Shown piece after piece: positions 1 to 9,285 of a stretch of DNA of 64,000 nt. The stretch lies in contig CABJAP010000008.1 of assembly GCA_902363595.1 (NCBI GenBank), forward strand, positions 83,277 to 147,276. The letters run 5' to 3'. This DNA is from Clostridia bacterium (GTDB taxonomy: Bacteria > Bacillota > Clostridia > Peptostreptococcales > Anaerovoracaceae). The translations under genes and the position numbers were made by a program. Position 1 is the first letter of the stretch. The number at the start of each line of letters is the position of its first letter. Under the pieces are notes generated by a model. It made no database searches, was not told the DNA's origin, and worked only from the letters and a program-made list of their open reading frames with translations.

Positions 1-76
1 AGTCAGACAGAAACATGCATCCGGTTTTGTTTGCGATTTCTTCCAACAATATGTCGCTGTCTTCCATGATAACCAT
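1..76 (-). CDS. Start of an unknown protein (3' end outside window)
   Basis: Only the first 22 to 25 codons are visible; the gene runs off the left edge. An AGGAGG ribosome binding site at 79-84 sits 2 bases before an ATG at 76-74 and 11 bases before a second ATG at 67-65, so the start is uncertain; the second (MEDSDILLEEIANKTG...) has the more workable spacing. No family recognised from this short piece. It reads in the same direction as the recombinase gene at 258-851, with about 180 bases between. Confidence 0.5.
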   Translation of the reverse strand, partial: MVIMEDSDILLEEIANKTGCMFLSD

Positions 77-196
77 CACCTCCTGCATTTGCCTGGTCAG
101 AAAATCAGACTTTTTTAACCACCTTGCTTTATATGGTACATAGAGTAAAATCGTCATAAATCGAGGGAAAAACCTACTAAAAAAAGTATATCACGG

Positions 197-226
197 CTGG
201 CGAAATTTGTCTACTTTTTTCGCCAG
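197..226. repeat. Inverted repeat downstream of the recombinase gene
   Basis: The arms CTGGCGAAA (197-205) and TTTCGCCAG (218-226) are perfect complements around a 12-base loop. There is no T-run directly after either arm, so it is not a typical intrinsic terminator. It lies 32 bases beyond the stop of a serine recombinase and could be a recombination site or a weak hairpin; the sequence alone does not decide. Confidence 0.45.
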
Positions 227-257
227 GTATGTCGGATGCTATCACGAAGGTTTATGT

Positions 258-851
258 CTACAGCCAGTCTTTGGTCCATTTGAAAAAAGTGTTATGGGTC
301 ACATTCAGACGCCTCGCCGCTTCCCTGCCGCTGATTTTCCCCGATCTCCACATTTCGCATAAAAAAAAGAAATCCTCTGGGATTTGTTTTTGCGGCCTGC
401 CGAAGCGGACTCCCCGAGCCTTAGCTGCCGCAATGCCTTCGTTCTGCCTCTGGCGTATATTCTCCCGTTCCGTCTGCGCAACATAGCTGAGCAGCTGCAG
501 CACGATATCTGCGATCAGTGTTCCCGTCAAGTCCTTGGTCCCCTGTGTATTGAGCAGCGGCATGTCCAGCACCGCCACGTTCACCTGTTTTTCCTTGGTC
601 AGAATCCGCCATTGTTCCAAAATCTCCTCATAATTGCGCCCCAGCCGGTCAATGGATTTTATCGCCAGCACATCTCCCGGCTTTAATTTCCGCAAAAGCC
701 GTTTGTATTGGGGCCGGTTAAAATCCTTGCCGCTCTGCTTGTCCAAATAAATATGGGCGTCCGGAACAGCAAATTCCTTTAGTGCGATCATCTGCCGATC
801 TTCGTTTTGTTCCCGCGTAGATACTCTCGCGTACCCGTAAACTTGGTTCAT
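258..851 (-). CDS. Serine recombinase (resolvase/invertase family)
   Basis: A 197-residue small serine recombinase of the Tn3 resolvase/DNA invertase family, which cuts and rejoins DNA through a serine nucleophile. The N-terminal motif YARVSTREQ places the nucleophile at Ser11 with Arg9 beside it. The family arginines appear in SIDRLGRN (about 67-73). A long helix (about 115-145) precedes GVRFGRPQ and a C-terminal helix-turn-helix (GISGREAARRLNVTHNTFF, about 172-190). The length is usual and all recognisable catalytic residues are present. The ATG is preceded by AAAGGAGAG. No transposase, inverted repeats of a transposon or cargo genes are visible nearby, so it is an orphan; it may be a relic of a mobile element or a specialised resolvase. 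Confidence 0.9.
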   Translation of the reverse strand: MNQVYGYARVSTREQNEDRQMIALKEFAVPDAHIYLDKQSGKDFNRPQYKRLLRKLKPGDVLAIKSIDRLGRNYEEILEQWRILTKEKQVNVAVLDMPLLNTQGTKDLTGTLIADIVLQLLSYVAQTERENIRQRQNEGIAAAKARGVRFGRPQKQIPEDFFFLCEMWRSGKISGREAARRLNVTHNTFFKWTKDWL

Positions 852-985
852 AATCTCACAGCTCTCCTTTCCTTTTTTTCGTTAGTATGTCCAACTCAAT
901 ACCGAATCACACATGCGGTAAAAGCAGTAATCATCCGCCGAAGGCAGCGGATACCTCCAGCTAGTATGACATTTTGACTAATTAG

Positions 986-1142
986 GGAAAATTTTATTAG
1001 AAGGTTTCATTTTTTTCGCAAAGTTATGGGTTTGCGAGACCTGATATTGAGAAGAAGCAGGTTTTGATGCTTGCAGCTAAGTTTGATAGGGAGCAATCGT
1101 TGAAAATTGCGTAAAAATCAAAATTTATTTTAATTATTTTCC
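986..1142 (+). repeat. 157-bp dispersed intergenic element, copy A
   Basis: The element begins GGAAAATTTTATT and ends ATTATTTTCC. Inside the left end is TCGCAAAGTTATGGGTTTGCG (the CGCAAA/TTTGCG arms can pair as a hairpin) followed by GACCTGATAT. Near the right end is ATCGTTGAAAATTGCGTAAAA, whose complement matches the left end, giving imperfect terminal inverted repeats. It shares length, ends and inner blocks with copies B to E. It lies between the recombinase gene and the end of the AAA ATPase gene and fills half of this 345-base gap. No open reading frame of note runs through it. Confidence 0.8.
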
Positions 1143-1196
1143 GGAAAAGCGATGCCGTCTGAAATTCAACATATGCGCTTTAGTTTACCATAATCT

Positions 1197-2396
1197 TCAA
1201 TAGTCCTTCTTCAGCAGAAAGTCTGCTAAATGCATAATTTTGACACCATTTACATTGCCTGCGGCCAGTTCGTCAAGTGTTACGATATACTTCGGGTAAT
1301 GGTCTTTGATTTCAAGAAGATTGGCAAGCTCTCTGTCAGATTCCTCCGGCAGTCTGCGGCACACCTGAACATAAATTCGTTCGTCACGCCGTATCGCCAC
1401 AAAATCAATTTCTTTGGTTTCGTTTTTTCCGATATAAACTTGGTATCCTTTTCGGCGCAATTCAAAGTACACGATGTTTTCAAGCATCGCTGCAATGGAC
1501 TTGGGATTGAATCCCATTATGCAGTATTTAAGAGAAGCATCGGCAAGATAGAATTTTTCCTGCGTTTTTAATACCGATTTTCCTTGTAGATCATAGCGTG
1601 AGCAACGGTAGATTACAAAAGCTTTTTCTAACCATTGAAGATAATTATACACGGCTTCGACGGAGAGCGCGCGTCCCTCGCTTTTCAGGAATTTCACGAT
1701 AGCATTGGCTGAAAAAGTTTTGCCTACATTTTCAACAATATACTTTACAACCCGGTTGAATAAATCAAAGTTGGTTATGTTATGCCGCCTGGTGATATCA
1801 TTTGTAATCACAGAATTGTAGATTCCCTCCACAATCTGATATGCGGATTGTTCGTCAAAGCTGCTGCGAGCGACAATGGGAAAACCGCCCATACGGATAT
1901 ATTCATTCAAAAGTTCTTTCACGGAAAGGCCACTTGACTTTTTGAAATCCAGATATTCGGCAAAAGACAGCGTAAACACCGGAATCGAAATGTATCTGCC
2001 TGTTAAATAGGTCGATATTTCACTTGACAGCAATTTTGAGTTTGAGCCAGTCACATAAATATCGGTATTTGCATTTTCAAGCAGGCTGTTGACCGCTTTT
2101 TCCCACCCGTCAATTTCCTGCACCTCGTCCAGCAGAAGATAGTACCGGCTGTCATCAACCATTTTTTCTTTGATACTGTTATGCATATCCTTATCTGTCA
2201 TACCATCGTCAAAATCTTCCGAGGTATAGCGCATACTGATAATATGATCTGCTGGAATGCCGCTGCTTTGCAGATCATCCCGCAGCATTTCTAAAATCGT
2301 GGATTTGCCGCAGCGCCGAACTCCCGCCAGTATTTTGACAAGCGGCACATCCCGATATGTTTTCAGCATGTCCATATAGTTTGATCGGATAATCAT
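1197..2396 (-). CDS. AAA ATPase with DUF4143 C-terminal domain
   Basis: A 399-residue member of the AAA_14/DUF4143 group of P-loop ATPases, common in bacteria and archaea and of unsettled function (some members are thought to act in toxin-antitoxin-like or defence roles). The Walker A motif is GVRRCGKST (25-33) and Walker B is LLLDEVQ (87-93), followed by VTGSNSKLLSSE, the sensor-like region typical of this family. The C-terminal half ends with IDFVAIRRDERIYVQVC, the nuclease-like fold signature of DUF4143 proteins. The length is usual. It stands alone: the element copy A is downstream and a terminator-bearing gap is upstream. The start ATG follows AAGGGGG at a spacing of about 8. Confidence 0.9.
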   Translation of the reverse strand: MIIRSNYMDMLKTYRDVPLVKILAGVRRCGKSTILEMLRDDLQSSGIPADHIISMRYTSEDFDDGMTDKDMHNSIKEKMVDDSRYYLLLDEVQEIDGWEKAVNSLLENANTDIYVTGSNSKLLSSEISTYLTGRYISIPVFTLSFAEYLDFKKSSGLSVKELLNEYIRMGGFPIVARSSFDEQSAYQIVEGIYNSVITNDITRRHNITNFDLFNRVVKYIVENVGKTFSANAIVKFLKSEGRALSVEAVYNYLQWLEKAFVIYRCSRYDLQGKSVLKTQEKFYLADASLKYCIMGFNPKSIAAMLENIVYFELRRKGYQVYIGKNETKEIDFVAIRRDERIYVQVCRRLPEESDRELANLLEIKDHYPKYIVTLDELAAGNVNGVKIMHLADFLLKKDY

Positions 2397-2663
2397 AATA
2401 TTGACCCCCTTAATTCTTAGACAGCGGCAATCAACCTACTCCATCTTTATTATGATTATATCCAAAAACTTTATAAAAATAAATAGTTTTTACGCTAAAT
2501 TCGAAAAAACTTGACAAAGGATTTAAGTTTTAATTTTATTCTACATTTAACACAAATAAATATACCAGTACATTCAGTAGCGCTCCCACAATAGACAATA
2601 TGATCGGAACAATGGCAGCATTTTGATAAAACGGAAAATATAAAAAACGTGTGCATGACGGAA

Positions 2664-2713
2664 TAAAATATGACCATGCGCGAGCGTTTCAACTCTTGCA
2701 TGGTCATTTTCGC
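2664..2713. terminator. Bidirectional hairpin terminator
   Basis: The perfect 10-base arms ATGACCATGC (2670-2679) and GCATGGTCAT (2698-2707) are separated by 18 bases, with TTTT following on the plus strand and a T-rich tract on the minus strand. It lies just past the stop of the kinase-like gene at 2742 (minus). The rest of the 345-base gap 2397-2741 is AT-rich and holds nothing else that I can recognise. Confidence 0.65.
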
Positions 2714-2741
2714 TTTACACCGCTTGAAGATTGATTTGCCG

Positions 2742-3356
2742 CTATCGATCCAGTTTAAGTTCCAGATAGTCTTTAATAATCTTCACGATATTTTCTATAG
2801 AAATGTAGCCGCTGTCAATGCACAAATTGTAGTTTACCGGGTCTCCCCATTTGCGGCCGGTATGATAATTATAGTAATTGGCACGGGCCTTATCCGTGTC
2901 GTTCATGATTTTTTTAACATCCTTTTCGGGCACTCCGTACTCTTCTACAGCCCGTTTGATCTTATCCTCTGCCTCCGCGTAGATAAAGATGTTGGTTGCA
3001 CCTTGAATACCTCGAAGAACATAATCGGCACATCTTCCGACAATAACGCAGGAGCCCTCATCTGCAATCTTACGGATAGTATCAAACTGAGCCAAGAAAA
3101 AGCGTTCATTCAGAGACAAGCTGTCCGGCCCGGAGTCTCCCGTTCCGAAAGCAGAGGACAGGCTGTAAAAGAAACTGTTTTTCGCTTTCATCTCCGCCTC
3201 TTCCATCATCTCTCTGGAAAAGCCGCTCTCTTCGGCAATTCTTGAAAGGAGTTCTTTATCATAATAGGGAATCCCTAAATCGTCAGCCAAACGTCTTCCG
3301 ATCAATCTGCCCCCGCTTCCAAACTCACGGCTGATGGTTATAATTTGCTTTTTCAT
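2742..3356 (-). CDS. Cytidylate-kinase-like family protein
   Basis: A 204-residue P-loop protein of the cytidylate kinase-like family (Pfam Cytidylate_kin2), frequent in Clostridia; substrate not established. It opens with IITISREFGSGGRLIGRRLA, where the glycine-rich P-loop is at about 10-18. The motif VIVGRCADYVL lies near the middle, and the ending NYNLCIDSGYISIENIVKII is also typical. The same domain occurs fused to a membrane region at 36514-37797, so the window holds two paralogues. The ATG follows GGGAGG at a good spacing. It follows purD by only 30 bases but has its own -10-like TATAAT, so it may be transcribed with the purine operon or separately. Confidence 0.85.
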   Translation of the reverse strand: MKKQIITISREFGSGGRLIGRRLADDLGIPYYDKELLSRIAEESGFSREMMEEAEMKAKNSFFYSLSSAFGTGDSGPDSLSLNERFFLAQFDTIRKIADEGSCVIVGRCADYVLRGIQGATNIFIYAEAEDKIKRAVEEYGVPEKDVKKIMNDTDKARANYYNYHTGRKWGDPVNYNLCIDSGYISIENIVKIIKDYLELKLDR

Positions 3357-3385
3357 AACGTTGCCTCCCTTGATTTATTTTTTCT

Positions 3386-3415
3386 ATTATAACAGATTTG
3401 AGTTGATTATTCCAA
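3386..3415 (-). promoter_or_regulatory. Possible promoter of the kinase-like gene
   Basis: On the minus strand TTGGAA (3415-3410) and TATAAT (3391-3386) are 18 bases apart. The -10 box overlaps the purD stop codon. This would allow expression of the kinase-like gene independently of the purine operon. The assignment is by sequence match only. Confidence 0.4.
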
Positions 3416-4679
3416 TATCATTTCTGTACTGCATTCCATCAAAGGAGATTCGTTTTACATTATCAAAAGCTTTTTCCCTGGCCTGCTCATGGGTATTACC
3501 TATGGCAGTGACGCCCAAGACTCTGCCGCCGGAAGTCACCACCGCGCTGCGGCAGGACTGTTCATCACAGATATGTTCGGAAGCCGTTCCTGCATGAAAT
3601 ACAACCACGTCACTATCCACTTTTTCCAGTCCCGTAATTTCCTTTCCTTTTTCGTAGCTTCCCGGATAACCTCCGGAAGCCAGAACAACGCAGACTGCTT
3701 TCTTATCGCTCCACGTTATCTCTACGTCGGCCAGCCGGTTTTCCGTCACAGCCAGGAAGATGTCCAGCAGATCGCTGTCCAGTCTGGCCAGAACCGACTG
3801 AGCCTCTGGATCGCCGAAACGATTGTTGAATTCAATCACCTTGGGGCCGTCCTTGGAGATCATCAGACCGATGAACAGCACGCCTTTAAAATCAAGCCCG
3901 TCCGCCTGAAAGCCTTTGAGGGTTGGAATCAGAATCTCCTCACGAATCTGCTCTTCCAGCGCATTATCAAACACCAGACTTGGAGAATAGGTTCCCATTC
4001 CACCCGTATTGGGTCCCTGATCACCGTCGTAAATCCGTTTGTAATCCTGAGCTGACTCCATGGGGACGATGGTATGTTCATCAACAAAGCACAGCATGGA
4101 AGCTTCCACACCGGTCAGAAATTCTTCTACCACCACTTTATCACCGGCGCTGCCGAAAACCCGGTCGCCCATCATCTCTTCAATGGCTTTTTTCGCATCT
4201 TCTTCGTTTTCCGCAATCACAACACCTTTGCCAGCAGCCAGACCGTCGGCTTTCAAAACCATCGGGTAGCCGAACAAGCCTGCCGCCTCTAAAAGCTCCT
4301 GCTTGTCTGTGAATTCTTTATATCCGGCCGTGGGAATCTGGTGCCGCTCCAAAAAGCTTTTGGTAAAGGCCTTGCTGGCTTCCAACTGGGAGCATTTTTT
4401 GTTGGGGCCAAAGGCGGTGATTCCGGTTTTCTCCAGTTCGTCCACAATCCCCATTGCCAGCGGAACTTCCGGTCCGATTACGGCCAGGTCCACCTGATTT
4501 TCTTTGGCAAAGGCGCATATGCCTTCTATATCTTCAGCCTTAATAGGCACGCATTCTGCGTCCAGGGCAATGCCCGCGTTGCCGGGGGCACAATAAATTT
4601 TATCAACTTTCGGGCTTTGGGCCAGCTTCCACACAATAGCGTGTTCTCTGCCGCCTCCGCCCACTACCAGTACTCTCAT
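3387..4679 (-). CDS. purD: Phosphoribosylamine-glycine ligase
   Basis: GAR synthetase (430 residues) joins phosphoribosylamine to glycine with ATP in step 2 of purine synthesis. The N-terminal MRVLVVGGGGREHAIVWKL is the family signature. ATP-grasp features follow: VLKADGLAAGKGVVIA, GPNTGGMGTYSP and IEFNNRFGDPEAQ. I take the ATG at 4679 because it starts MRVLVVGGGG and is preceded by AGGAGAGGAAT; an in-frame codon 15 bases upstream would overlap the end of purH. It is the last gene of the purine operon, 15 bases after purH. Confidence 0.97.
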   Translation of the reverse strand: MRVLVVGGGGREHAIVWKLAQSPKVDKIYCAPGNAGIALDAECVPIKAEDIEGICAFAKENQVDLAVIGPEVPLAMGIVDELEKTGITAFGPNKKCSQLEASKAFTKSFLERHQIPTAGYKEFTDKQELLEAAGLFGYPMVLKADGLAAGKGVVIAENEEDAKKAIEEMMGDRVFGSAGDKVVVEEFLTGVEASMLCFVDEHTIVPMESAQDYKRIYDGDQGPNTGGMGTYSPSLVFDNALEEQIREEILIPTLKGFQADGLDFKGVLFIGLMISKDGPKVIEFNNRFGDPEAQSVLARLDSDLLDIFLAVTENRLADVEITWSDKKAVCVVLASGGYPGSYEKGKEITGLEKVDSDVVVFHAGTASEHICDEQSCRSAVVTSGGRVLGVTAIGNTHEQAREKAFDNVKRISFDGMQYRNDIGIINSNLL

Positions 4680-4694
4680 ATTCCTCTCCTGCAA

Positions 4695-6230
4695 TTAATG
4701 TTTGAAATGACGGACTCCGCAAAATACCATGGCGATTCCCAGCTCATTGGCTTTATCGATGGATTCCTGATCCCGCATGGAGCCGCCCGGCTGAATAATG
4801 GCTGTGATCCCGGCTTTTGCTGCTGCGGTTACACAGTCATCAAAGGGGAAGAAGGCATCCGATGCCAGCACTGCGCCCTGCAGCGGAGCGTTCGCCTGAC
4901 GAATGGCATTCTCCACCGCCCAAATGCGGTTCACCTGGCCAGGCCCGATACCGAGGGTGGCCTGGTCTTTGGCAATGACGATGCCGTTGGATTTGATGTG
5001 CTTCACCACTTTCATGGCCAGCCGCATGTCCTCCATTTCCTTATCCGTCGGAATACGGTCGGTCACAACCTTTAATTCCGCTTCATCAAAGAGCACATCG
5101 TCGGTTCCCTGCACCAGGAGGCCGCCGCTGACTTTCTTAATATCGATCTCTCCTGCAGGACCTTTCTTGTCGATGCCCTCCAGCTTGAGCAGACGGATGT
5201 TCTTTTTCTGGGTCAGAACAGTCATCGCTTCCTCAGTAAAGTCCGGGGCAATGACAATCTCGATAAAGATTTTATTGATTTCCTCAGCCGTCGGCCCGTC
5301 GATGGCCCGATTGGCTGCTACGATGCCTCCGAAGATGGAGGTCGGATCGCACGCATATGCTTTTTTATAAGCGCTCAAAATATCAAATCCTGTTCCAACG
5401 CCGCACGGGTTGGCGTGTTTTACGGCTACCACCGTAGGCTCTGTGAACTCTTTCAGCGCTGCCAGTGCTCCGTTGGTGTCATTGATATTATTGAAGGAAA
5501 GCTCTTTTCCGTGGAGCTGCTGCGCCATAACCAGACTGCCTTCAACCGGCTTGATCTCTTTATAATAAGAAGCCTTCTGATGGGGGTTTTCTCCGTAACG
5601 AAGCTCCTGGACTTTTTCAAAAGTCAGAGTCAGGTTATCCGGCAGCTCACCGTGGATCTCCTTTCTCAGATAGTCGGAAATCATGGCGTCATAGGCAGCC
5701 GTATGCTGGAACACCTTCAGCGCCAGCCTGTATTTGGTATCGTAGGAAACCGCCTTGTTTTCTTTCAGCTCTTCGATTACTTTTGCATAGTCGCCAGGGT
5801 CGCAGACAACCACCACATCCTTGTGGTTTTTCGCCGCCGAACGGAGCATGGTCGGTCCGCCGATGTCGATATTTTCAATGGCTTCCGGAAGCGTTACCCC
5901 CGGCTTTAAAATCGTTTCCTTGAAAGGATATAAATTGATGGCCACGATATCGATGGTTTCAATGTTCAGATCCGTCAGCTGTTTCATATGCTCCGGTTTA
6001 TCACGCATGGCCAGAATTCCCCCGTGCACGGCAGGGTGAAGGGTTTTGACTCTGCCATCCAGACATTCGGGAAATCCGGTGACTTCCGAAATGCCCATGA
6101 CCTTCACGCCATTATCGGAGAGCCGCTTGTGGGTCCCCCCGGTGGAAATAATTTCAACGCCCAGCTGTTCAAGCTCCTGTGCGAATTCTACAATTCCGCT
6201 TTTATCTGAAACACTCAGTAATGCTCTCAT
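4695..6230 (-). CDS. purH: Bifunctional AICAR transformylase/IMP cyclohydrolase
   Basis: A 511-residue enzyme for the last two steps of IMP synthesis. The N-terminal cyclohydrolase domain ([40 protein letters not shown]) lies at about 1-200. The transformylase domain follows, with the KHANPCGVG motif carrying the catalytic Lys-His, then FGGIVAANR and the ending [15 protein letters not shown]...[11 protein letters not shown]. The chosen start is the ATG at 6230, which gives the normal N-terminus and follows GGAAAGGAATAGG; an upstream in-frame start would add 12 unlikely residues overlapping the previous gene. The gene starts 5 bases after the end of the PurF paralogue. Confidence 0.97.
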   Translation of the reverse strand: MRALLSVSDKSGIVEFAQELEQLGVEIISTGGTHKRLSDNGVKVMGISEVTGFPECLDGRVKTLHPAVHGGILAMRDKPEHMKQLTDLNIETIDIVAINLYPFKETILKPGVTLPEAIENIDIGGPTMLRSAAKNHKDVVVVCDPGDYAKVIEELKENKAVSYDTKYRLALKVFQHTAAYDAMISDYLRKEIHGELPDNLTLTFEKVQELRYGENPHQKASYYKEIKPVEGSLVMAQQLHGKELSFNNINDTNGALAALKEFTEPTVVAVKHANPCGVGTGFDILSAYKKAYACDPTSIFGGIVAANRAIDGPTAEEINKIFIEIVIAPDFTEEAMTVLTQKKNIRLLKLEGIDKKGPAGEIDIKKVSGGLLVQGTDDVLFDEAELKVVTDRIPTDKEMEDMRLAMKVVKHIKSNGIVIAKDQATLGIGPGQVNRIWAVENAIRQANAPLQGAVLASDAFFPFDDCVTAAAKAGITAIIQPGGSMRDQESIDKANELGIAMVFCGVRHFKH

Positions 6231-6235
6231 TTTTC

Positions 6236-7654
6236 CTATTCCTTTCCATTCCAACAGTAAGTACAAAGGTTGCAGCTGTCCACGCCGATGGCCTCAATGG
6301 TATCCTCCAGGTTCTGAAATTTCAGGCTGTCGAATTTCAGCCGTTTGCGGATCTCCTCGACCATGGCCTCGTGCTTATCCGTATTGCTGTCCGCGTACTC
6401 TGCCAAAAGTTCCTCTGAAATCTCGTCGCCTTTGATGCCTTCCAAATCCCGGATAACGCGTCTGGTGATCAGTTCCAGATCGCTGACGGACCGGGAGAAA
6501 TTGAGAAACTTACAGCCGTACATGATCGGCGGGCAGGCGGACCTGACATGAATTTCTTTGGCCCCGTTATCAATCAGATAAGAAACGGTTTCGGAAAGCT
6601 GCGTTCCCCGTACGATGGAGTCGTCAACCAACACGAACTTTTTGTCGCGAATAATCTGGAATACAGGTACCAGCTTCATTTTGGCGATCAAGTTACGCGC
6701 CTTCTGGTTCTGGGGCATAAAGCTGCGGGGCCAGGTGGGCGTGTACTTAATCAGGGGTCTGGCATAGGGAACCCGTGATTGGTTGGCGTAGCCTAAGGCA
6801 TGAGCAATGCCGCTGTCGGGAACGCCGGCAACATAATCCACATCCAGATCGCCGTCCCTCTGAGCCAGCAGTTCGCCGTTGCGGTTTCTCATCAGCTCTA
6901 CATTCCTGCCTTCGTAAATAGATGTGGTGTATCCGAAATAGGTCCACATGAATGCGCAGATCCGCATTCCCTCCTGGGGCTCGCTGACGGTCTTTTCGCT
7001 ATCCGCTGTCAGAAAGGCGATTTCCGCCGGTCCCAGCTCCCTCTGGTATTTGTATCCCACATTGATAAAGGCAAAGGATTCGGATGCGGCGGAGTAAGCT
7101 CCGTCCTTTTTGCCGATGATCAGCGGCGTTCTTCCGTATTTATCTCTTGCCGCGTAAAGGCCCTCTTTGGTCAAAATCAGCATGGTCAGGGAGCCGTCGA
7201 TTTTTGCCTGGGCGATACGGATTCCATCGACGATATCTCGTCCGGTGGAAACCAGGGCTGCTACCAGCTCCGTATTATTAATCGTACCGCCGCTCATGGA
7301 CATAAATTGAGTCGGCCGATCCTTCAGCAGTTCTTTTACAATGGCCTCTTTGTTATTAATACGCCCAACTGTGGTAATGGCATAGTCGCCCTGTCTGCTG
7401 CAGACGGTCAGCGGCTGTGGATCGCCATCGCTGATAGCGCCGATGCCCATATTCCCCTTCATCTCTTCGATATCGCTCTCAAATTTGCTTCGAAACGGTG
7501 AGTTCTGTATATTATGAATGGAGCGGTTAAACCCGTCCTCTTGCAGGACGCACATGCCGCCGTTCTTTGTTCCTAAGTGAGAGTGGTAATCTGTCCCGAA
7601 AAACAGGTCCATCACGCAGTCCTGTTTGGAAACAAACCCAATTACTCCGCCCAT
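6236..7654 (-). CDS. PurF paralogue without a glutaminase active site
   Basis: A 472-residue homologue of amidophosphoribosyltransferase. The C-terminal phosphoribosyltransferase half is intact, with the PRPP loop [12 protein letters not shown]. Cysteines in [19 protein letters not shown] and CNLCTYC match the Fe-S ligands of the Bacillus-type enzyme. The N-terminal half is clearly the Ntn-glutaminase fold but has lost its working residues: it begins MGGVIGFVS where PurF has CGVVGVY, so there is no nucleophile cysteine. The Arg-Tyr-Ser-Thr segment is replaced by [12 protein letters not shown], and the HNGN segment by VGRINN. Glutamine cleavage should be impossible. It may use free ammonia, act on another substrate, or regulate the true PurF encoded three genes upstream. 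It overlaps purN by 13 bases. Confidence 0.85.
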   Translation of the reverse strand: MGGVIGFVSKQDCVMDLFFGTDYHSHLGTKNGGMCVLQEDGFNRSIHNIQNSPFRSKFESDIEEMKGNMGIGAISDGDPQPLTVCSRQGDYAITTVGRINNKEAIVKELLKDRPTQFMSMSGGTINNTELVAALVSTGRDIVDGIRIAQAKIDGSLTMLILTKEGLYAARDKYGRTPLIIGKKDGAYSAASESFAFINVGYKYQRELGPAEIAFLTADSEKTVSEPQEGMRICAFMWTYFGYTTSIYEGRNVELMRNRNGELLAQRDGDLDVDYVAGVPDSGIAHALGYANQSRVPYARPLIKYTPTWPRSFMPQNQKARNLIAKMKLVPVFQIIRDKKFVLVDDSIVRGTQLSETVSYLIDNGAKEIHVRSACPPIMYGCKFLNFSRSVSDLELITRRVIRDLEGIKGDEISEELLAEYADSNTDKHEAMVEEIRKRLKFDSLKFQNLEDTIEAIGVDSCNLCTYCWNGKE

Positions 7655-8235
7655 TTCTTGCCTCCTTCTTTTTCTGGCAGTTCTGCCATAACTTTCTTAA
7701 TTCCTTCCGCTAAAATTACATGTTCCGTTTTTAAAACTCTCGCAGCCAGGGTATCCGCCGTGTCGCCGGGCTCGACGGGGACTTCTCTTTGCAAAATGAT
7801 CTCTCCCGTGTCCACTCCTTCGTCCACAAAATGTACGGTAGCGCCGGAAACCTTCTCTTTGCCGTCGATGACAGCCTGATGCACACGCTTGCCATAAAAA
7901 CCCTTGCCGCAGTATTTTGGGATCAGGGACGGATGGATGTTGACGATCCGTTTTCGGTAAGCGTCGATCACCGCCGGCTCCAGCACCTTCATATAACCGG
8001 CCAGCACGATCAGGTCGGTGTTTTCGGAAGCAAGCTCTGAAAGCAGCCGTCCAGTTTCCTTGACCACTTTTCCCTTGATTCCGGCTTTGGCCGCCCGCTC
8101 CAGGGCGTAGGCGTCTTCTCTGCTGGCAATCACCTGAACGATCCTGGCCCCTTCCAGTTCGCCGGCCTGAATTTTATCGATGAGGGCCTGCAGATTGGTG
8201 CCTCCGCCGGAAACCAGTACGGAAATATTGACCAT
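7642..8235 (-). CDS. purN: Phosphoribosylglycinamide formyltransferase
   Basis: GAR transformylase (197 residues) transfers the formyl group of 10-formyl-tetrahydrofolate to GAR in step 3 of purine synthesis. It begins MVNISVLVSGGGTNLQAL. The catalytic region reads NIHPSLIPKYCGKGFYG, with the Asn and His of the family, and VDEGVDTGEII carries the catalytic Asp. Length is normal. The ATG directly follows the purM stop codon, with GGAGGACAAATAG upstream as ribosome binding site, so the two genes are probably translationally coupled. Confidence 0.97.
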   Translation of the reverse strand: MVNISVLVSGGGTNLQALIDKIQAGELEGARIVQVIASREDAYALERAAKAGIKGKVVKETGRLLSELASENTDLIVLAGYMKVLEPAVIDAYRKRIVNIHPSLIPKYCGKGFYGKRVHQAVIDGKEKVSGATVHFVDEGVDTGEIILQREVPVEPGDTADTLAARVLKTEHVILAEGIKKVMAELPEKEGGKKWAE

Positions 8236-9285
8236 CTATTTGTCCTCCAATATTACTTGATCGTCATCGGTTTTAACCACCTGGCCGATGATGTCCGCAG
8301 TCTCGCCCGCTGCGCGCAGCGCCTTTACTACTGCATCGGCGTCCTTAGCATCTACGATCATCATCATTCCTACGCCCATGTTGAAGGTGGAAAACATTTC
8401 GATCTTGTCGATGTTGCCGCACTTCTTGATATATGGGAAAATCGGCGGTACCTCCCATGTACCAATCTTGATTTTAGCCGCCAGTCCTTCTGGCAGAATC
8501 CTGGGAATGTTTTCGAAAAAACCGCCGCCAGTAATGTGGACAATTCCTTTGACATCGAATTTGGGAATGACCGCATTGCAAGCGGCCGCATAGATCTTGG
8601 TGGGAGTCAGCAGCGCTTCTCCCAGGCTCATGCCCAGTTCTTCCACGTGGTCCTTAACATCCATGCCCATCTTGTCAAAGAATACTTTTCTCACCAGAGA
8701 ATAGCCATTGCTGTGGATTCCGCTGGAAGCGATGCCGACGATCACATTTCCTTCATCCACCTTTTTGCCGGTAATGATCTTTTCTTTATCTGCCATGCCG
8801 ACGGAAAATCCCGCCATATCGTATTCCCCTTCTCCGTAAAAATCGGGCATCTCCGCGGTTTCTCCGCCCACCAGAGCGCTGCCGGCCTGTCTGCAGCCTT
8901 CGGCAATGCCCTTGACAATATCGGCAATTTTCTCTGCCTTCACTTTTCCTGTGGCAATATAGTCCAGGAAAAAGAGGGGTTTGGCTCCCTGGCACAGCAC
9001 ATCGTTGACGCACATAGCCACACAGTCGATTCCCACGGTGTCATGCTTGTCCATTAAGAAAGCGATCTTCAGCTTGGTTCCCACCCCATCGGTACCGGAT
9101 ACCAGGACCGGCTGTTTCATCGTGGCCACATCGATCTGAAAAAGGCTGCCGAAGCTGCCCAGACCTGTGAGCACATTCTCATTAAAGGTCTGTTTTACAT
9201 GATCTTTCATCAGGGATACTGCACGCTCGCCTTCTTTTGTATCTACACCTGCATCCTTGTAGGTCAGTTTTTTCCTATCATCCAT
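8236..9285 (-). CDS. purM: Phosphoribosylformylglycinamidine cyclo-ligase
   Basis: AIR synthetase (349 residues) closes the imidazole ring of FGAM with ATP. Family motifs are LTYKDAGVDTKEGERAV at the N-terminus, VSGTDGVGTKLKIA, DCVAMCVNDVLCQGA and GETAEMPDFY. ITGGGFFENIPRILPEG lies in the C-terminal domain. Length is usual. The ATG is preceded by GGGAGGATGAACC. The start overlaps the 3' end of purF by 22 bases, in keeping with tight operon packing. Confidence 0.97.
   Translation of the reverse strand: MDDRKKLTYKDAGVDTKEGERAVSLMKDHVKQTFNENVLTGLGSFGSLFQIDVATMKQPVLVSGTDGVGTKLKIAFLMDKHDTVGIDCVAMCVNDVLCQGAKPLFFLDYIATGKVKAEKIADIVKGIAEGCRQAGSALVGGETAEMPDFYGEGEYDMAGFSVGMADKEKIITGKKVDEGNVIVGIASSGIHSNGYSLVRKVFFDKMGMDVKDHVEELGMSLGEALLTPTKIYAAACNAVIPKFDVKGIVHITGGGFFENIPRILPEGLAAKIKIGTWEVPPIFPYIKKCGNIDKIEMFSTFNMGVGMMMIVDAKDADAVVKALRAAGETADIIGQVVKTDDDQVILEDK

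Noticed and set aside
2495..2707. A 70-codon frame on the minus strand
   Set aside because: It starts within the terminator hairpin, has no binding site, and its composition is AT-driven.
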